Shown piece after piece: positions 1-5,410 of a DNA stretch of 21,536 nt. This stretch comes from a virus. The position numbers and the translations under genes were made by a program. The stretch spans positions 1-21,536 of the IMG/VR virus record IMGVR_UViG_3300030012_002523. One strand, written 5' to 3'. The notes under the pieces were generated by a model. The model saw only the letters and a list, made by a program, of their open reading frames with translations, was not told where the DNA came from and made no database searches. Each line of letters opens with the position of its first letter. The first letter of the stretch is position 1.

Positions 1-3
1 CAT
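1..3 (-). CDS. Start codon of a leftward gene leaving the window
   Basis: Only the start codon lies inside the window: 'cat' at 1-3 reads ATG on the minus strand. It is called a gene start because an A-rich tract precedes it directly and a copy of the element found upstream of the other two leftward genes sits 8 bases further up. If that element starts transcription at 20, the leader is only 17 nt long. Nothing can be said about the product. Confidence 0.5.
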
Positions 4-10
4 TTTTTTA

Positions 11-37
11 TTATATTATCCGCAAGCGATCGTATTT
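11..37 (-). promoter_or_regulatory. T7-like promoter, copy 1
   Basis: On the minus strand this reads AAATACGA, then nine variable bases, then GATAATATAA. The AATACGA block, the 9-base gap and the GATAATATAA block are identical in the two other copies (402-428 and 577-603), while the 9-base gap sequence differs. Aligned to the T7 class promoter, AATACGA falls at -16 to -10 and the G of GATAATATAA (position 20) falls at +1. The -4 to -1 segment (TGCG) is not AT-rich in this copy. Promoter function is inferred from repetition and position upstream of the start at 3. Confidence 0.6.
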
Positions 38-68
38 ATTTTGTGTTGAGGTGCGGCGAAGCGAAGTG

Positions 69-86
69 CTATACATGCTATACATG
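69..86. repeat. Tandem 9-bp repeat, two copies
   Basis: CTATACATG occurs twice in direct succession (69-77 and 78-86). It runs directly into the left end of the long interrupted palindrome at 86-130. It may be part of the same protein-binding region; no function is visible. Confidence 0.6.
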
Positions 87-135
87 TGACATTAGCTAGT
101 TAAGATATATTAGTAACTAGCTTTTGTCACACTTT
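86..135. repeat. 50-bp direct repeat, copy A, an interrupted palindrome
   Basis: The first 45 bases (86-130) have nested arms: GTGACA, TT, AGCTAGTTA, an 11-base AT-rich centre, TAACTAGCT, TT, TGTCAC. Both the outer 6-base arms and the inner 9-base arms are perfect inverted repeats. The element recurs without gaps at 799-848, with 40 of 50 positions identical including ACTTT to the right of the palindrome. Copy A lies just after the stop of the leftward gene 371-144, so as RNA it would form a hairpin there. It has no T-run for an intrinsic terminator. It may be an RNA-processing hairpin, an operator or a recombination site. Confidence 0.75.
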
Positions 136-143
136 CTGTAGTA

Positions 144-371
144 CTACACGAGCTTTTTATCGCGTAGTATTACTGGTATTGAAGTGCTTGAAGTGTAAGA
201 CTTATACTTTTCGAAGCATGGCATAGTTTCAAGTTTACTTTTCATTATATCATATACTTTATCATGATTGTATGTTACTTGTTTACCATTTTTGAAAGTT
301 ACTTCAATGATTTGATTTTTTCCGATTAGTGATTTGCGTACAACAAATCTTTTTGATTTTAAATTTTGCAT
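144..371 (-). CDS. Small leftward protein of unknown function (75 aa)
   Basis: I do not recognise this protein. It is 75 residues long, basic, and begins MQNLKSKRFVVRKS. A segment 'IIEVTFKNGKQVTYNHDKVYDIM' (about residues 21-43) alternates hydrophobic and polar residues as in a small beta-sheet fold. There are no membrane segments or cysteine clusters. The gene is probably real: it has an ATG, a T7-like promoter copy ending about 30 bases upstream, and an identical promoter arrangement to the other two leftward starts. A strong palindrome follows its TAG stop. Its orientation and separate promoter suggest a non-structural gene expressed at a different time from the virion operon. It could be a host-interaction or regulatory protein. 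Confidence 0.65.
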   Translation of the reverse strand: MQNLKSKRFVVRKSLIGKNQIIEVTFKNGKQVTYNHDKVYDIMKSKLETMPCFEKYKSYTSSTSIPVILRDKKLV

Positions 372-401
372 AGTATTAATTATTAAGTTATTATTATTTT
401 A

Positions 402-428
402 TTATATTATCTTTATTACTTCGTATTT
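402..428 (-). promoter_or_regulatory. T7-like promoter, copy 2
   Basis: On the minus strand this reads AAATACGA, AGTAATAAA, GATAATATAA, the same spacing as copies 1 and 3. The predicted +1 G is at 411. That would give a 40-nt A/T-rich leader before the ATG at 371. The bases just before +1 (TAAA) are AT-rich, as expected for the melting region of a T7-type promoter. Confidence 0.65.
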
Positions 429-435
429 ACGTTGA

Positions 436-543
436 TTATCTCCAAGTTGTTTCATCTGGTGATGAACCCATTTCGATTACAACATAGTCAGATAGTTTAA
501 AGTTAGTAATTTTTAGAACGATAGTAGAAATAAATTTTCGCAT
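436..543 (-). CDS. Very small leftward protein (35 aa)
   Basis: The ATG is at 543-541 and the TAA at 438-436, giving MRKFISTIVLKITNFKLS followed by an acidic tail ending DETTWR. The N-terminal half is basic and hydrophobic; the C-terminal half contains 'SSPDETTWR'. I do not recognise it. It is too short to call on coding statistics, but it sits between two copies of the conserved promoter-like element. Copy 3 ends 33 bases before its ATG, matching the arrangement of the 75-aa gene downstream. It could be a small phage regulatory peptide, or the RNA itself could matter. Confidence 0.45.
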   Translation of the reverse strand: MRKFISTIVLKITNFKLSDYVVIEMGSSPDETTWR

Positions 544-576
544 GATATTAAGTTTTATTTTATTAGTTATTTACAT

Positions 577-603
577 TTATATTATCTATATCGCTTCGTA
601 TTA
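577..603 (-). promoter_or_regulatory. T7-like promoter, copy 3 (closest match)
   Basis: On the minus strand this reads TAATACGA, AGCGA, TATA, then GATAATATAA. The T7 class promoter is TAATACGA, CTCAC, TATA, then G at +1, so this copy agrees at -17 to -10, at -4 to -1 and at +1 with exact spacing. The predicted +1 is at 586, giving a 43-nt leader to the ATG at 543. The conserved initial transcribed block GATAATATAA is not part of the T7 consensus and seems specific to this phage. Confidence 0.7.
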
Positions 604-628
604 AATTTGTGCAGTAGTTAGTATATAT

Positions 629-710
629 GGGCAGGCTGGGGGCCTAGCCGGGGGCTAAATGCAGAAATAATACGGTAAAACTGGCAAAACAAGGGGCCCA
701 TGGGGCTAAA
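629..710. repeat. G-run-rich island with a duplicated GGGGCC...GGGGCTAAA module
   Basis: Runs of G occur at 629-631, 638-642, 650-654, 693-696 and 702-705, all on the plus strand, in an otherwise AT-rich genome. Two related modules are visible: one from 638 to 659 and one from 693 to 710. Each starts with GGGGCC and ends with GGGGCTAAA. Short stems are possible, for example AGCC at 646-649 with GGCT at 653-656, and CCCATGGG at 697-704 is a perfect palindrome. It may be a structured RNA leader, an origin or a packaging site; the sequence does not decide. Confidence 0.5.
666..687 (+). promoter_or_regulatory. Possible rightward promoter-like repeat, copy 1
   Basis: AATAATAC, two bases, TAAAAC, then G and AAA. 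The same pattern recurs at 866-887. It shares the AATAC core with the leftward T7-like promoters and points to the rightward genes. It lacks the GATAATATAA block, so its role is uncertain. Confidence 0.25.
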
Positions 711-798
711 AAAAGCGTTTACGTAACTGGCTGGTAGTCAATAAGTTAGGTGCAGAGCAAATACCCACTATTTATTACAACTTTTTAAATTAAAAACA

Positions 799-848
799 GT
801 GACATAAGCCTGTTAAAGTATATAAGTAACACCCTATTGTCACACTTT
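799..848. repeat. 50-bp direct repeat, copy B, a degenerate interrupted palindrome
   Basis: This matches copy A at 86-135 without gaps (40 of 50 identical). The outer arms GTGACA and TGTCAC and the inner GTTA and TAAC are conserved. The middle of the inner arm has two mismatched pairs (AGCCTGTTA against TAACACCCT). No gene ends directly beside it on either strand, which argues against a simple terminator role. A and B bracket the leftward promoters 2 and 3, both small leftward genes and the G-rich island. Confidence 0.75.
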
Positions 849-865
849 TGTAAAATTAAGTAAAA

Positions 866-887
866 AATAATACCTTAAAACCGTAAA
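866..887 (+). promoter_or_regulatory. Possible rightward promoter-like repeat, copy 2
   Basis: AATAATAC, two bases, TAAAAC, then CG and AAA, exactly 200 bases after the copy at 666-687. It lies 41 bases before the first rightward ATG at 929, a sensible promoter position. Evidence rests on a two-copy match only. Confidence 0.25.
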
Positions 888-928
888 TAACCGTGTGATT
901 AATACAATTGTAATTAAAAAATTAAATT

Positions 929-1168
929 ATGCCGCAAAAATTAACATCTAGAGCTCTAGTAGCTAAGCGAAAAAGAGATCTAGCCGCAGCCAATACACGT
1001 CGCCGCGAGAAAATGCGTGCAGAAAACCAGAGAAAGCGCAGAAAAGCTATAAAAGCTGGTAAAAATATTAAGGGCAAAGACTATGACCACACTAAAAAGC
1101 GTTTTGTGTCCGTAAAAGCTAATAGAGGTGGTCACGGAAAAGGAACTAGAAAAAATAATTGCAAATAA
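929..1168 (+). CDS. Small basic phage protein with DYDH motif (79 aa)
   Basis: The protein is 79 residues and strongly basic. Residues 1-40 are a KR-rich helix-like stretch ('KRKRDLAAANTRRREKMRAENQRKRRKAIKAGK'). A C-terminal segment follows with 'KGKDYDHTKKRFVSVKANRGGHGKGTRK'. That C-terminal pattern (a D-x-DH followed by 'RFVSVKxNRG') resembles tails seen on small basic phage proteins, and faintly the HNH 'DH' motif, but there is no second half of an HNH site, so no nuclease is claimed. It is the first gene of the rightward virion block and ends 9 bases before the first fibre. A nucleic-acid-binding or internal virion role is plausible but inferred. The ATG follows an A/T-only tract with no Shine-Dalgarno. 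Confidence 0.75.
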   Translation: MPQKLTSRALVAKRKRDLAAANTRRREKMRAENQRKRRKAIKAGKNIKGKDYDHTKKRFVSVKANRGGHGKGTRKNNCK

Positions 1169-1177
1169 AAACAAATA

Positions 1178-3394
1178 ATGGCAAGAATAAGTACATACAC
1201 AATTGACAGTAGCATCGACGGAACTGAGTTTCTGTTAGGAAGAGAAGCTGACGGTACAACAAAGCAGTTTTCATTGAGTGCGCTACAAACGTACTTAGCA
1301 ACTACAGCAGAAGACACAACTACATTTGGTACTGTTGACATAAACGGTGGTGCTATCGATGGCACGGTAATTGGAGGATCATCTGCAGCAGCAGGATCTT
1401 TCACAACAATATCAGCAAGTAGCAATGCTACTATAACAGGTAACGCGACAATAGGCGGAACATTAGGTGTTACTGGCGTAACTACGCTAGTTGATGTAAA
1501 CGTAACTGGTGAAATAAACTTTGACGGAGCACCTGGAACAGCAGGTCAATACTTACAGTCGCAAGGCGATGGCAATACTCCAATTTGGGACACATTGAGT
1601 TTAAATGATCTGTCCGATGTGCTTGTCGCTGACGGATCTTTGTACATTGGACATGATCCTACATCTACTGACAGTACGGCAGAAAACAACATTGCAGTTG
1701 GAGCTACAGCGCTTGACGCAATAACTACAGGTGATTCTAATATAGCCATAGGGCATAACGCTCTTGGCGCAGCTACAACATGTACAGGTGACGTTGCTAT
1801 TGGTCTTGACGCTGGAGCAGCTATAACTACTAATTCAGGAAAAAATGTTATAGTAGGTTTTCAAGCTGGTAAATCTATTACGTCAGGATCTGGATCTACT
1901 GCTATTGGGTATCTAGCATTAGCATCAAATACAACTGGTAATTACAGCACTGCTATTGGTAAAGACGCTTTAAGAACACTTAACACTAGTGGAAGTGATG
2001 TTCCAGAACACAATACAGCAGTAGGTTTTGAAGCTGGTTTTAATGCAACTTATGGAGATAAAGGTACTTATTTAGGTTCAAATGCTGGTCAGCAAGTTAC
2101 AACAGCTAGTAATAACACTTTTGTTGGAGCACTAGCAGGTACAGCTACTACTACAGGGGCTAATAACACTGCTATAGGCGCAGAAGCATTAGATACAAAT
2201 GTTTCAGGAACTGATTCTGTAGCTATAGGTTATCAAGCATTATTTACTTTTAATGATTCGACCGCTTACAACGTTGCTATTGGTAGTCAAGCTGGAAGGC
2301 TAACTACTACAGGAAACAGTAATGCTTTTGTAGGTTATCAAGCTGGAACGGCAAACACAACAGGATCACAAAATACAGCTGTTGGATCTGGTGCTTTAGG
2401 TTCTAACACCATTGGTGCTAGAAATATAGCCATAGGTGAAAGCGCTCTCTCAACTAACATAGACGGTAGTAAAGCCGTAGCAGTAGGTTATTCAGCTTTA
2501 ACAAATCAAGAGCCTAGTGGCGCAACGGACACTTATAACGTTGCTGTCGGTACTAATTCAGGCTTACAAGTTAGTACAGGAGTACAAAACACTATTATAG
2601 GTGGTTTAGCAGGTGATTCGCTTACAACAGGTTCTGGAAACACAGCCATAGGATATAACGCATCGTTTTCTGCTGTTGGTGCTTCTAACCAAACAGTAAT
2701 TGGTAACGGAGCTGCTGGACAAGGAGATAATATTGTTGTTATAGGTAATTCAAGCGTTACTAGTATAAATCCAGGTAATGCAACTATGGAGCTAGGTACT
2801 ACTGCAAATCCTTTTCAAGATTTAAATTTATCAAGAGAAATACATTCGTGTACTAACAGTTCGGATTTACTTATAACACAATTTGATAGTAATGAAGTAG
2901 CAAGAGTGCATGACGGCGGCACAAACCAAAACACTGGAGCTTTAAACGCTTTAGGACATGGCTTTGGGTTTAAAATGCCTATAATGATACTTAGCGCTGA
3001 CGGTGGAGACAAAACACTTACGCTAGATGCTAAGCAGTCTGGATCAATTATACATTGTGATGCAGATACTAATAACATTGTGTTTAATTTACCTGTAATT
3101 GATTCAGCTGATAAAGCAGGACTTACTTATACTTTTGTAAATACTACAGCTGTAGATAGTGGTCATACAGTTGTTATTAATACTAACGGTACTGATGGTA
3201 ACGATAAGTTTTTAATGTACGGATTTAATGGTGCTACGTCAATATCAGATGTTGCAGGTGATACGCTTACAATACCAAACAGTGCTGCAATAGGTACAGT
3301 AGTAAGAGTAACGTGTTTAGCTTCAGGAGCTTCTAATGCTGCTGAAATATGGCTTGCTGAAGTATTTGGTGCTAGTGCAGTGACAAACACATAA
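1178..3394 (+). CDS. Tail fibre or spike with YadA-head-like repeats (738 aa)
   Basis: This is probably a trimeric receptor-binding fibre on the virion surface. Residues 1-40 ('ISTYTIDSSIDGTEFLLGREADGTTKQFSLSALQTYL') resemble a fibre attachment domain. Residues about 75-165 are a Gly/Thr-rich shaft. Residues about 169-537 are many copies of a short repeat of the form 'NTAIGxxAL...TTGxxN', the left-handed beta-roll repeat known from YadA/Hia-type adhesin heads and phage fibres. Residues 540-738 form a separate C-terminal domain ('GGDKTLTLDAKQSGSIIHCDADTNNIVFNLP'). Unlike the second fibre (8473-11853) it has no S74 chaperone at its end. Both share the module opening 'IGHxxT...NNxAxGxxAxDAITTGDSN', implying common origin. 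Exact position on the virion is not visible. Confidence 0.75.
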   Translation: MARISTYTIDSSIDGTEFLLGREADGTTKQFSLSALQTYLATTAEDTTTFGTVDINGGAIDGTVIGGSSAAAGSFTTISASSNATITGNATIGGTLGVTGVTTLVDVNVTGEINFDGAPGTAGQYLQSQGDGNTPIWDTLSLNDLSDVLVADGSLYIGHDPTSTDSTAENNIAVGATALDAITTGDSNIAIGHNALGAATTCTGDVAIGLDAGAAITTNSGKNVIVGFQAGKSITSGSGSTAIGYLALASNTTGNYSTAIGKDALRTLNTSGSDVPEHNTAVGFEAGFNATYGDKGTYLGSNAGQQVTTASNNTFVGALAGTATTTGANNTAIGAEALDTNVSGTDSVAIGYQALFTFNDSTAYNVAIGSQAGRLTTTGNSNAFVGYQAGTANTTGSQNTAVGSGALGSNTIGARNIAIGESALSTNIDGSKAVAVGYSALTNQEPSGATDTYNVAVGTNSGLQVSTGVQNTIIGGLAGDSLTTGSGNTAIGYNASFSAVGASNQTVIGNGAAGQGDNIVVIGNSSVTSINPGNATMELGTTANPFQDLNLSREIHSCTNSSDLLITQFDSNEVARVHDGGTNQNTGALNALGHGFGFKMPIMILSADGGDKTLTLDAKQSGSIIHCDADTNNIVFNLPVIDSADKAGLTYTFVNTTAVDSGHTVVINTNGTDGNDKFLMYGFNGATSISDVAGDTLTIPNSAAIGTVVRVTCLASGASNAAEIWLAEVFGASAVTNT

Positions 3395-3398
3395 TAAC

Positions 3399-3773
3399 AT
3401 GGCTTTTAAAATGAAAACTATACCAGAAGTGCTTGGCTTTAATGCTGAGCACTCTGAGCAAAGATCTATAGTTTTCGAAAAAAAGCTACCAAAAAATGTT
3501 TGGGGTACTATCGATATGAACGGCGTTATAGAAATTAATAAAAATCTTAGCGCTAGACAAAAAGCAAAAGCTGTAATGCATGAGAGATTACACTTACAAC
3601 AAATACGCGATGGTGTTTTAAAGTTTGATAGAAACAACTACGAGTTTAAACCAAAGCATAGTAATAAAATGATTAAAGTGCCTACTAAATTAATAGACAC
3701 TAGAAGACGCGATCTTCCTTGGGAAGTATCAGTAGAACAAAAACTAAAAGAAATATATAAACGTAAAAAATAA
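3399..3773 (+). CDS. Small zincin-like protein with HExxH motif (124 aa)
   Basis: The centre carries 'AVMHERLHLQQIRDG', where H61-E62-xx-H65 is a canonical HExxH zinc-binding and catalytic motif at the end of a helix. 'LPWEVSVEQ' follows at 106-114, and E109 is a plausible third zinc ligand. The combination of a short HExxH protein with a downstream 'PWE' is a pattern I associate with small phage zincin-like proteins, so metal binding is likely. Peptidase activity is inferred and its substrate unknown; head or fibre processing, or peptidoglycan, are possible. It starts 4 bases after the fibre stop and is followed 5 bases later by the EF-hand protein. A start at the second Met (residue 5) is possible. 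Confidence 0.6.
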   Translation: MAFKMKTIPEVLGFNAEHSEQRSIVFEKKLPKNVWGTIDMNGVIEINKNLSARQKAKAVMHERLHLQQIRDGVLKFDRNNYEFKPKHSNKMIKVPTKLIDTRRRDLPWEVSVEQKLKEIYKRKK

Positions 3774-3778
3774 ATATC

Positions 3779-4060
3779 ATGCCAGGAAAACACGGTGATA
3801 AACCTATGCTAGTAGGTAATCAAAAAAAAATAGATATGAATAAAGACGGAAAAATAACTAAAGAAGATTTTTCTATGTTAAGAGCTAAAATGGCTATGCC
3901 TAAAAAAGATAGTCCTATGAACTTTAAAGCAATGGACTTTGAAATGGCTAAAGCTATGGATTATAATCAAGGCAAGCCTATGATGTATGATATGCCTAAA
4001 ATGGATCATGGTGACAAGCCTGGAATGTATAACCCAAAAGCTTACCACGATAAAAAATAA
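3779..4060 (+). CDS. Met-rich small protein with one EF-hand-type calcium loop (93 aa)
   Basis: Residues 19-30 read DMNKDGKITKED, a 12-residue EF-hand loop with D19, N21, D23, G24, I26, T27 and D30 at the standard coordinating positions (D rather than E at position 12, as in dockerin-type loops). The rest is rich in Met, Lys, Asp and Pro, with repeated 'AMDxxxAKAMD' and 'KPxMYxM' patterns, and is probably disordered. A single loop without clear flanking helices on both sides suggests calcium-dependent structure or dimerisation, not a sensor. It lies among small virion-module genes and is followed 2 bases later by the next gene. Its function is unknown. Confidence 0.65.
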   Translation: MPGKHGDKPMLVGNQKKIDMNKDGKITKEDFSMLRAKMAMPKKDSPMNFKAMDFEMAKAMDYNQGKPMMYDMPKMDHGDKPGMYNPKAYHDKK

Positions 4061-4062
4061 TT

Positions 4063-4311
4063 ATGCCAGCTAAAAGACCTACTTGGAAAGACTCTAAGTA
4101 CGCAGACGCTAAAGGTAAATTTAAAAGTTTATCACCTGGAGCATTAGCAACATGGCTTATTAAGTCTAGACGTGGTAACAAGCGAGCTATTATTGGCAGC
4201 TTAAATCAGCAAATTGTTTTTAATAGAAACAAAAGGCCTAGTTATGCGCGTAAAATGATTACAACTAGAAATATAGTAAATAAAAGATTAGGTACTAAAA
4301 AGAAAAAATAA
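4063..4311 (+). CDS. Small basic protein of unknown function (82 aa)
   Basis: This lysine/arginine-rich protein starts MPAKRPTWKDSKYADAKGKF. Residues about 23-65 ('LSPGALATWLIKSRRGNKRAIIGSLNQQIVFNRNKRPSYARKM') look like two amphipathic helices, and the tail 'KRLGTKKKK' is highly basic. It has no membrane segment or known catalytic motif. Its stop TAA shares its last base with the ATG of the next gene, so translation is probably coupled. The composition fits DNA binding or an internal virion role. I do not recognise a characterised family. Confidence 0.75.
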   Translation: MPAKRPTWKDSKYADAKGKFKSLSPGALATWLIKSRRGNKRAIIGSLNQQIVFNRNKRPSYARKMITTRNIVNKRLGTKKKK

Positions 4312-4433
4312 TGAGTATAGAGTTGCGTAGAACTAAGCTTCTTAAAAAAAAGAAACTGTCAAAAATTCAAAAAATTCCAAAAAAGAAAGCTGCTGAAGGA
4401 GGAAAAGGAAAAGCACCTGTAGAAAAAAAATAA
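4311..4433 (+). CDS. Very small lysine-rich protein (40 aa)
   Basis: The ATG at 4311 overlaps the previous TAA by one base. The protein begins MSIELRRTKLLKKKKLSKIQ and continues with a Lys/Gly/Ala-rich tail ending in VEKK. About 40% of residues are lysine. No family is recognised. It is accepted because it fills the gap exactly in a tightly packed row of lysine-rich genes and uses the same TAATG junction as its neighbours. It could be a virion-internal peptide neutralising DNA charge (inference). Confidence 0.6.
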   Translation: MSIELRRTKLLKKKKLSKIQKIPKKKAAEGGKGKAPVEKK

Positions 4434-4439
4434 TAAATA

Positions 4440-4616
4440 ATGAAAAAGCCAGGCAAAACATATAGAGGTGTTTTAAAAGCTAGGATAAGTAAGTTATACG
4501 GCGGAGATGTAACTATAGCTAAAGCTAGAAAGCTTAAAGCTAGAAAAACAGCAACGTCTAGAGACAAGCAGTTAGCCAACTGGTTTATTAACATGCAGAC
4601 AAGTAAAAAGAAATAA
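4440..4616 (+). CDS. Small basic protein (58 aa)
   Basis: It starts MKKPGKTYRGVLKARISKLY; residues 22-42 ('GDVTIAKARKLKARKTATSRD') are a basic helix candidate and the end reads 'KQLANWFINMQTSKKK'. It is separated from its neighbours by 6 bases upstream and 1 base downstream. No family is recognised. Its length, composition and spacing match the surrounding row of small basic genes, so it is probably expressed. Confidence 0.65.
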   Translation: MKKPGKTYRGVLKARISKLYGGDVTIAKARKLKARKTATSRDKQLANWFINMQTSKKK

Positions 4617-4617
4617 T

Positions 4618-4767
4618 ATGAAAGTAAAAGCACCTAAAGGTTATCACTGGATGAAGTCTGGTAAAGGTATGCCTAAGCTAATGAAAAATCCCGCTGGCGG
4701 ATATAAGCCACATAAAGGAGCAAGTTTATCTTTTAACTTTCCAATGCAAAAAGTGCATAAGAAATAA
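4618..4767 (+). CDS. Small glycine/lysine-rich protein (49 aa)
   Basis: It starts MKVKAPKGYHWMKSGKGMPK and continues 'LMKNPAGGYKPHKGASLSFNF', ending 'QKVHKK'. Aromatic residues, His and Gly-Lys pairs suggest a small beta-rich or disordered polypeptide. Its TAA overlaps the next ATG by one base (TAATG at 4765-4769). No characterised family is recognised; it is probably a minor virion or nucleic-acid-binding protein by context. Confidence 0.65.
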   Translation: MKVKAPKGYHWMKSGKGMPKLMKNPAGGYKPHKGASLSFNFPMQKVHKK

Positions 4768-5066
4768 TGCCTAGAAAAAAGAAGCCAGATCCTAAAAAAG
4801 GTACTGGTAAAAAACCAAAAGGTAGTGGAAGACGTTTATATACTGACGAAAACCCAAAAGATACAGTAAGTATTAAGTTTAAAACTCCTGCAGATGCTAG
4901 AGCTACTGTAGCTAAAGTAAAAAGAATTAAAAAACCATTTGCTAGAAAAATACAAATATTAACCGTATTAGAGCAGCGAGCTAAAGTTGCTGGTAAACCT
5001 CAACAAGCTGCAATAGCTAAAAGAGGTAAAGAAGCTATAAGAAAAAAGCATAAAGCCAAAAAATAA
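4767..5066 (+). CDS. Small basic protein (99 aa)
   Basis: The first 25 residues are Lys/Pro/Gly-rich ('PRKKKPDPKKGTGKKPKGSGRR'). A more ordered core follows, 'LYTDENPKDTVSIKFKTPADARATVAKVKRIKKPFARKIQILTVLEQRAKVAGK' (about 24-77), with a predicted beta strand and two helices. The tail is again lysine-rich. The core with a constrained acidic 'YTDENPKDT' patch is more protein-like than its neighbours, so it probably folds. I recall similar small proteins in marine phage genomes but cannot name a function. It is the last gene of the row of small basic genes; a 49-base gap follows. Confidence 0.75.
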   Translation: MPRKKKPDPKKGTGKKPKGSGRRLYTDENPKDTVSIKFKTPADARATVAKVKRIKKPFARKIQILTVLEQRAKVAGKPQQAAIAKRGKEAIRKKHKAKK

Positions 5067-5115
5067 ACCCGGCACGGGAAGTGCAAACCAAATAATAACA
5101 ATTAAACCAAAAACT

Positions 5116-5403
5116 ATGACGTTTTATTATCAGACTCAATCGTGGAGTAGTCAACCACAAATATCCGATGAAACCAAACAATTATGGGAGCATGTATCTG
5201 AAAAAGCCAATTGGCGTATAGTGCAGCTACCTAATGGATTTTATCAAACCGAGTACCAAGACCCTAAAAAAGAGACTTGGATCGACGTTACTCGTCGAGA
5301 AACTATTGAAGGCGCTGAGCAAGCAATTGACAGTTCAGTTGAGCATTACGTAAAAAAGCTTGACTATTTAAAAGGCCCAAAAGTAGTTAAAACATTTAAG
5401 TAG
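5116..5403 (+). CDS. Phage protein of unknown function (95 aa)
   Basis: This 95-residue, near-neutral protein is unlike the lysine-rich genes before it. It contains 'NWRIVQLPNGFYQTEY' (about 32-47) and 'WIDVTRRETIEGAEQAIDSSVEHYVKKLDYLKGPKVVKTFK' (55-95), suggesting a beta hairpin followed by a long helix. No catalytic motif or membrane segment is seen. It is preceded by a 49-base A-rich gap and followed by a 28-base leader to groEL that contains a tandem repeat. It may be co-transcribed with the chaperonin genes. Function unknown. Confidence 0.75.
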   Translation: MTFYYQTQSWSSQPQISDETKQLWEHVSEKANWRIVQLPNGFYQTEYQDPKKETWIDVTRRETIEGAEQAIDSSVEHYVKKLDYLKGPKVVKTFK

Positions 5404-5410
5404 TATTTTT

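Larger units (their letters stand above)
544..928. other. Divergent control region between leftward and rightward genes
   Basis: No convincing gene lies in these 385 bases. The region holds T7-like promoter copy 3 firing left (577-603), a G-run-rich island (629-710), repeat copy B (799-848), and a pair of AATAATACnnTAAAAC sequences exactly 200 bases apart (666 and 866) pointing towards the rightward genes. It presumably contains the start of the rightward transcript. It could also hold an origin or a packaging site; none of these is proven. Confidence 0.6.

Noticed and set aside
86-130. Classical intrinsic terminator for the 75-aa leftward gene
   Set aside because: The stem is AT-rich and no T-run follows on the minus strand. 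The same element at 799-843 has no gene ending beside it. A processing hairpin remains possible.
618-701. 27-residue minus-strand frame through the G-rich island
   Set aside because: It has no promoter copy or A-rich leader, is short, and its content simply reflects the G-runs read backwards.
629-705. Strict four-run G-quadruplex
   Set aside because: Only three runs lie close together (629-654); the next is 38 bases away, beyond normal loop lengths.
86-848. Integron attC sites
   Set aside because: The inner GTTA...TAAC arms do not fit the GTTRRRY/RYYYAAC core consensus, and no integrase gene is visible.
1132-3637. Open frames antisense to the first fibre and the HExxH gene
   Set aside because: These are mirror frames produced by the repetitive Gly/Thr/Ala codons. 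Their proteins are Ser/Val/Pro-rich with no motif, and no promoter faces them.
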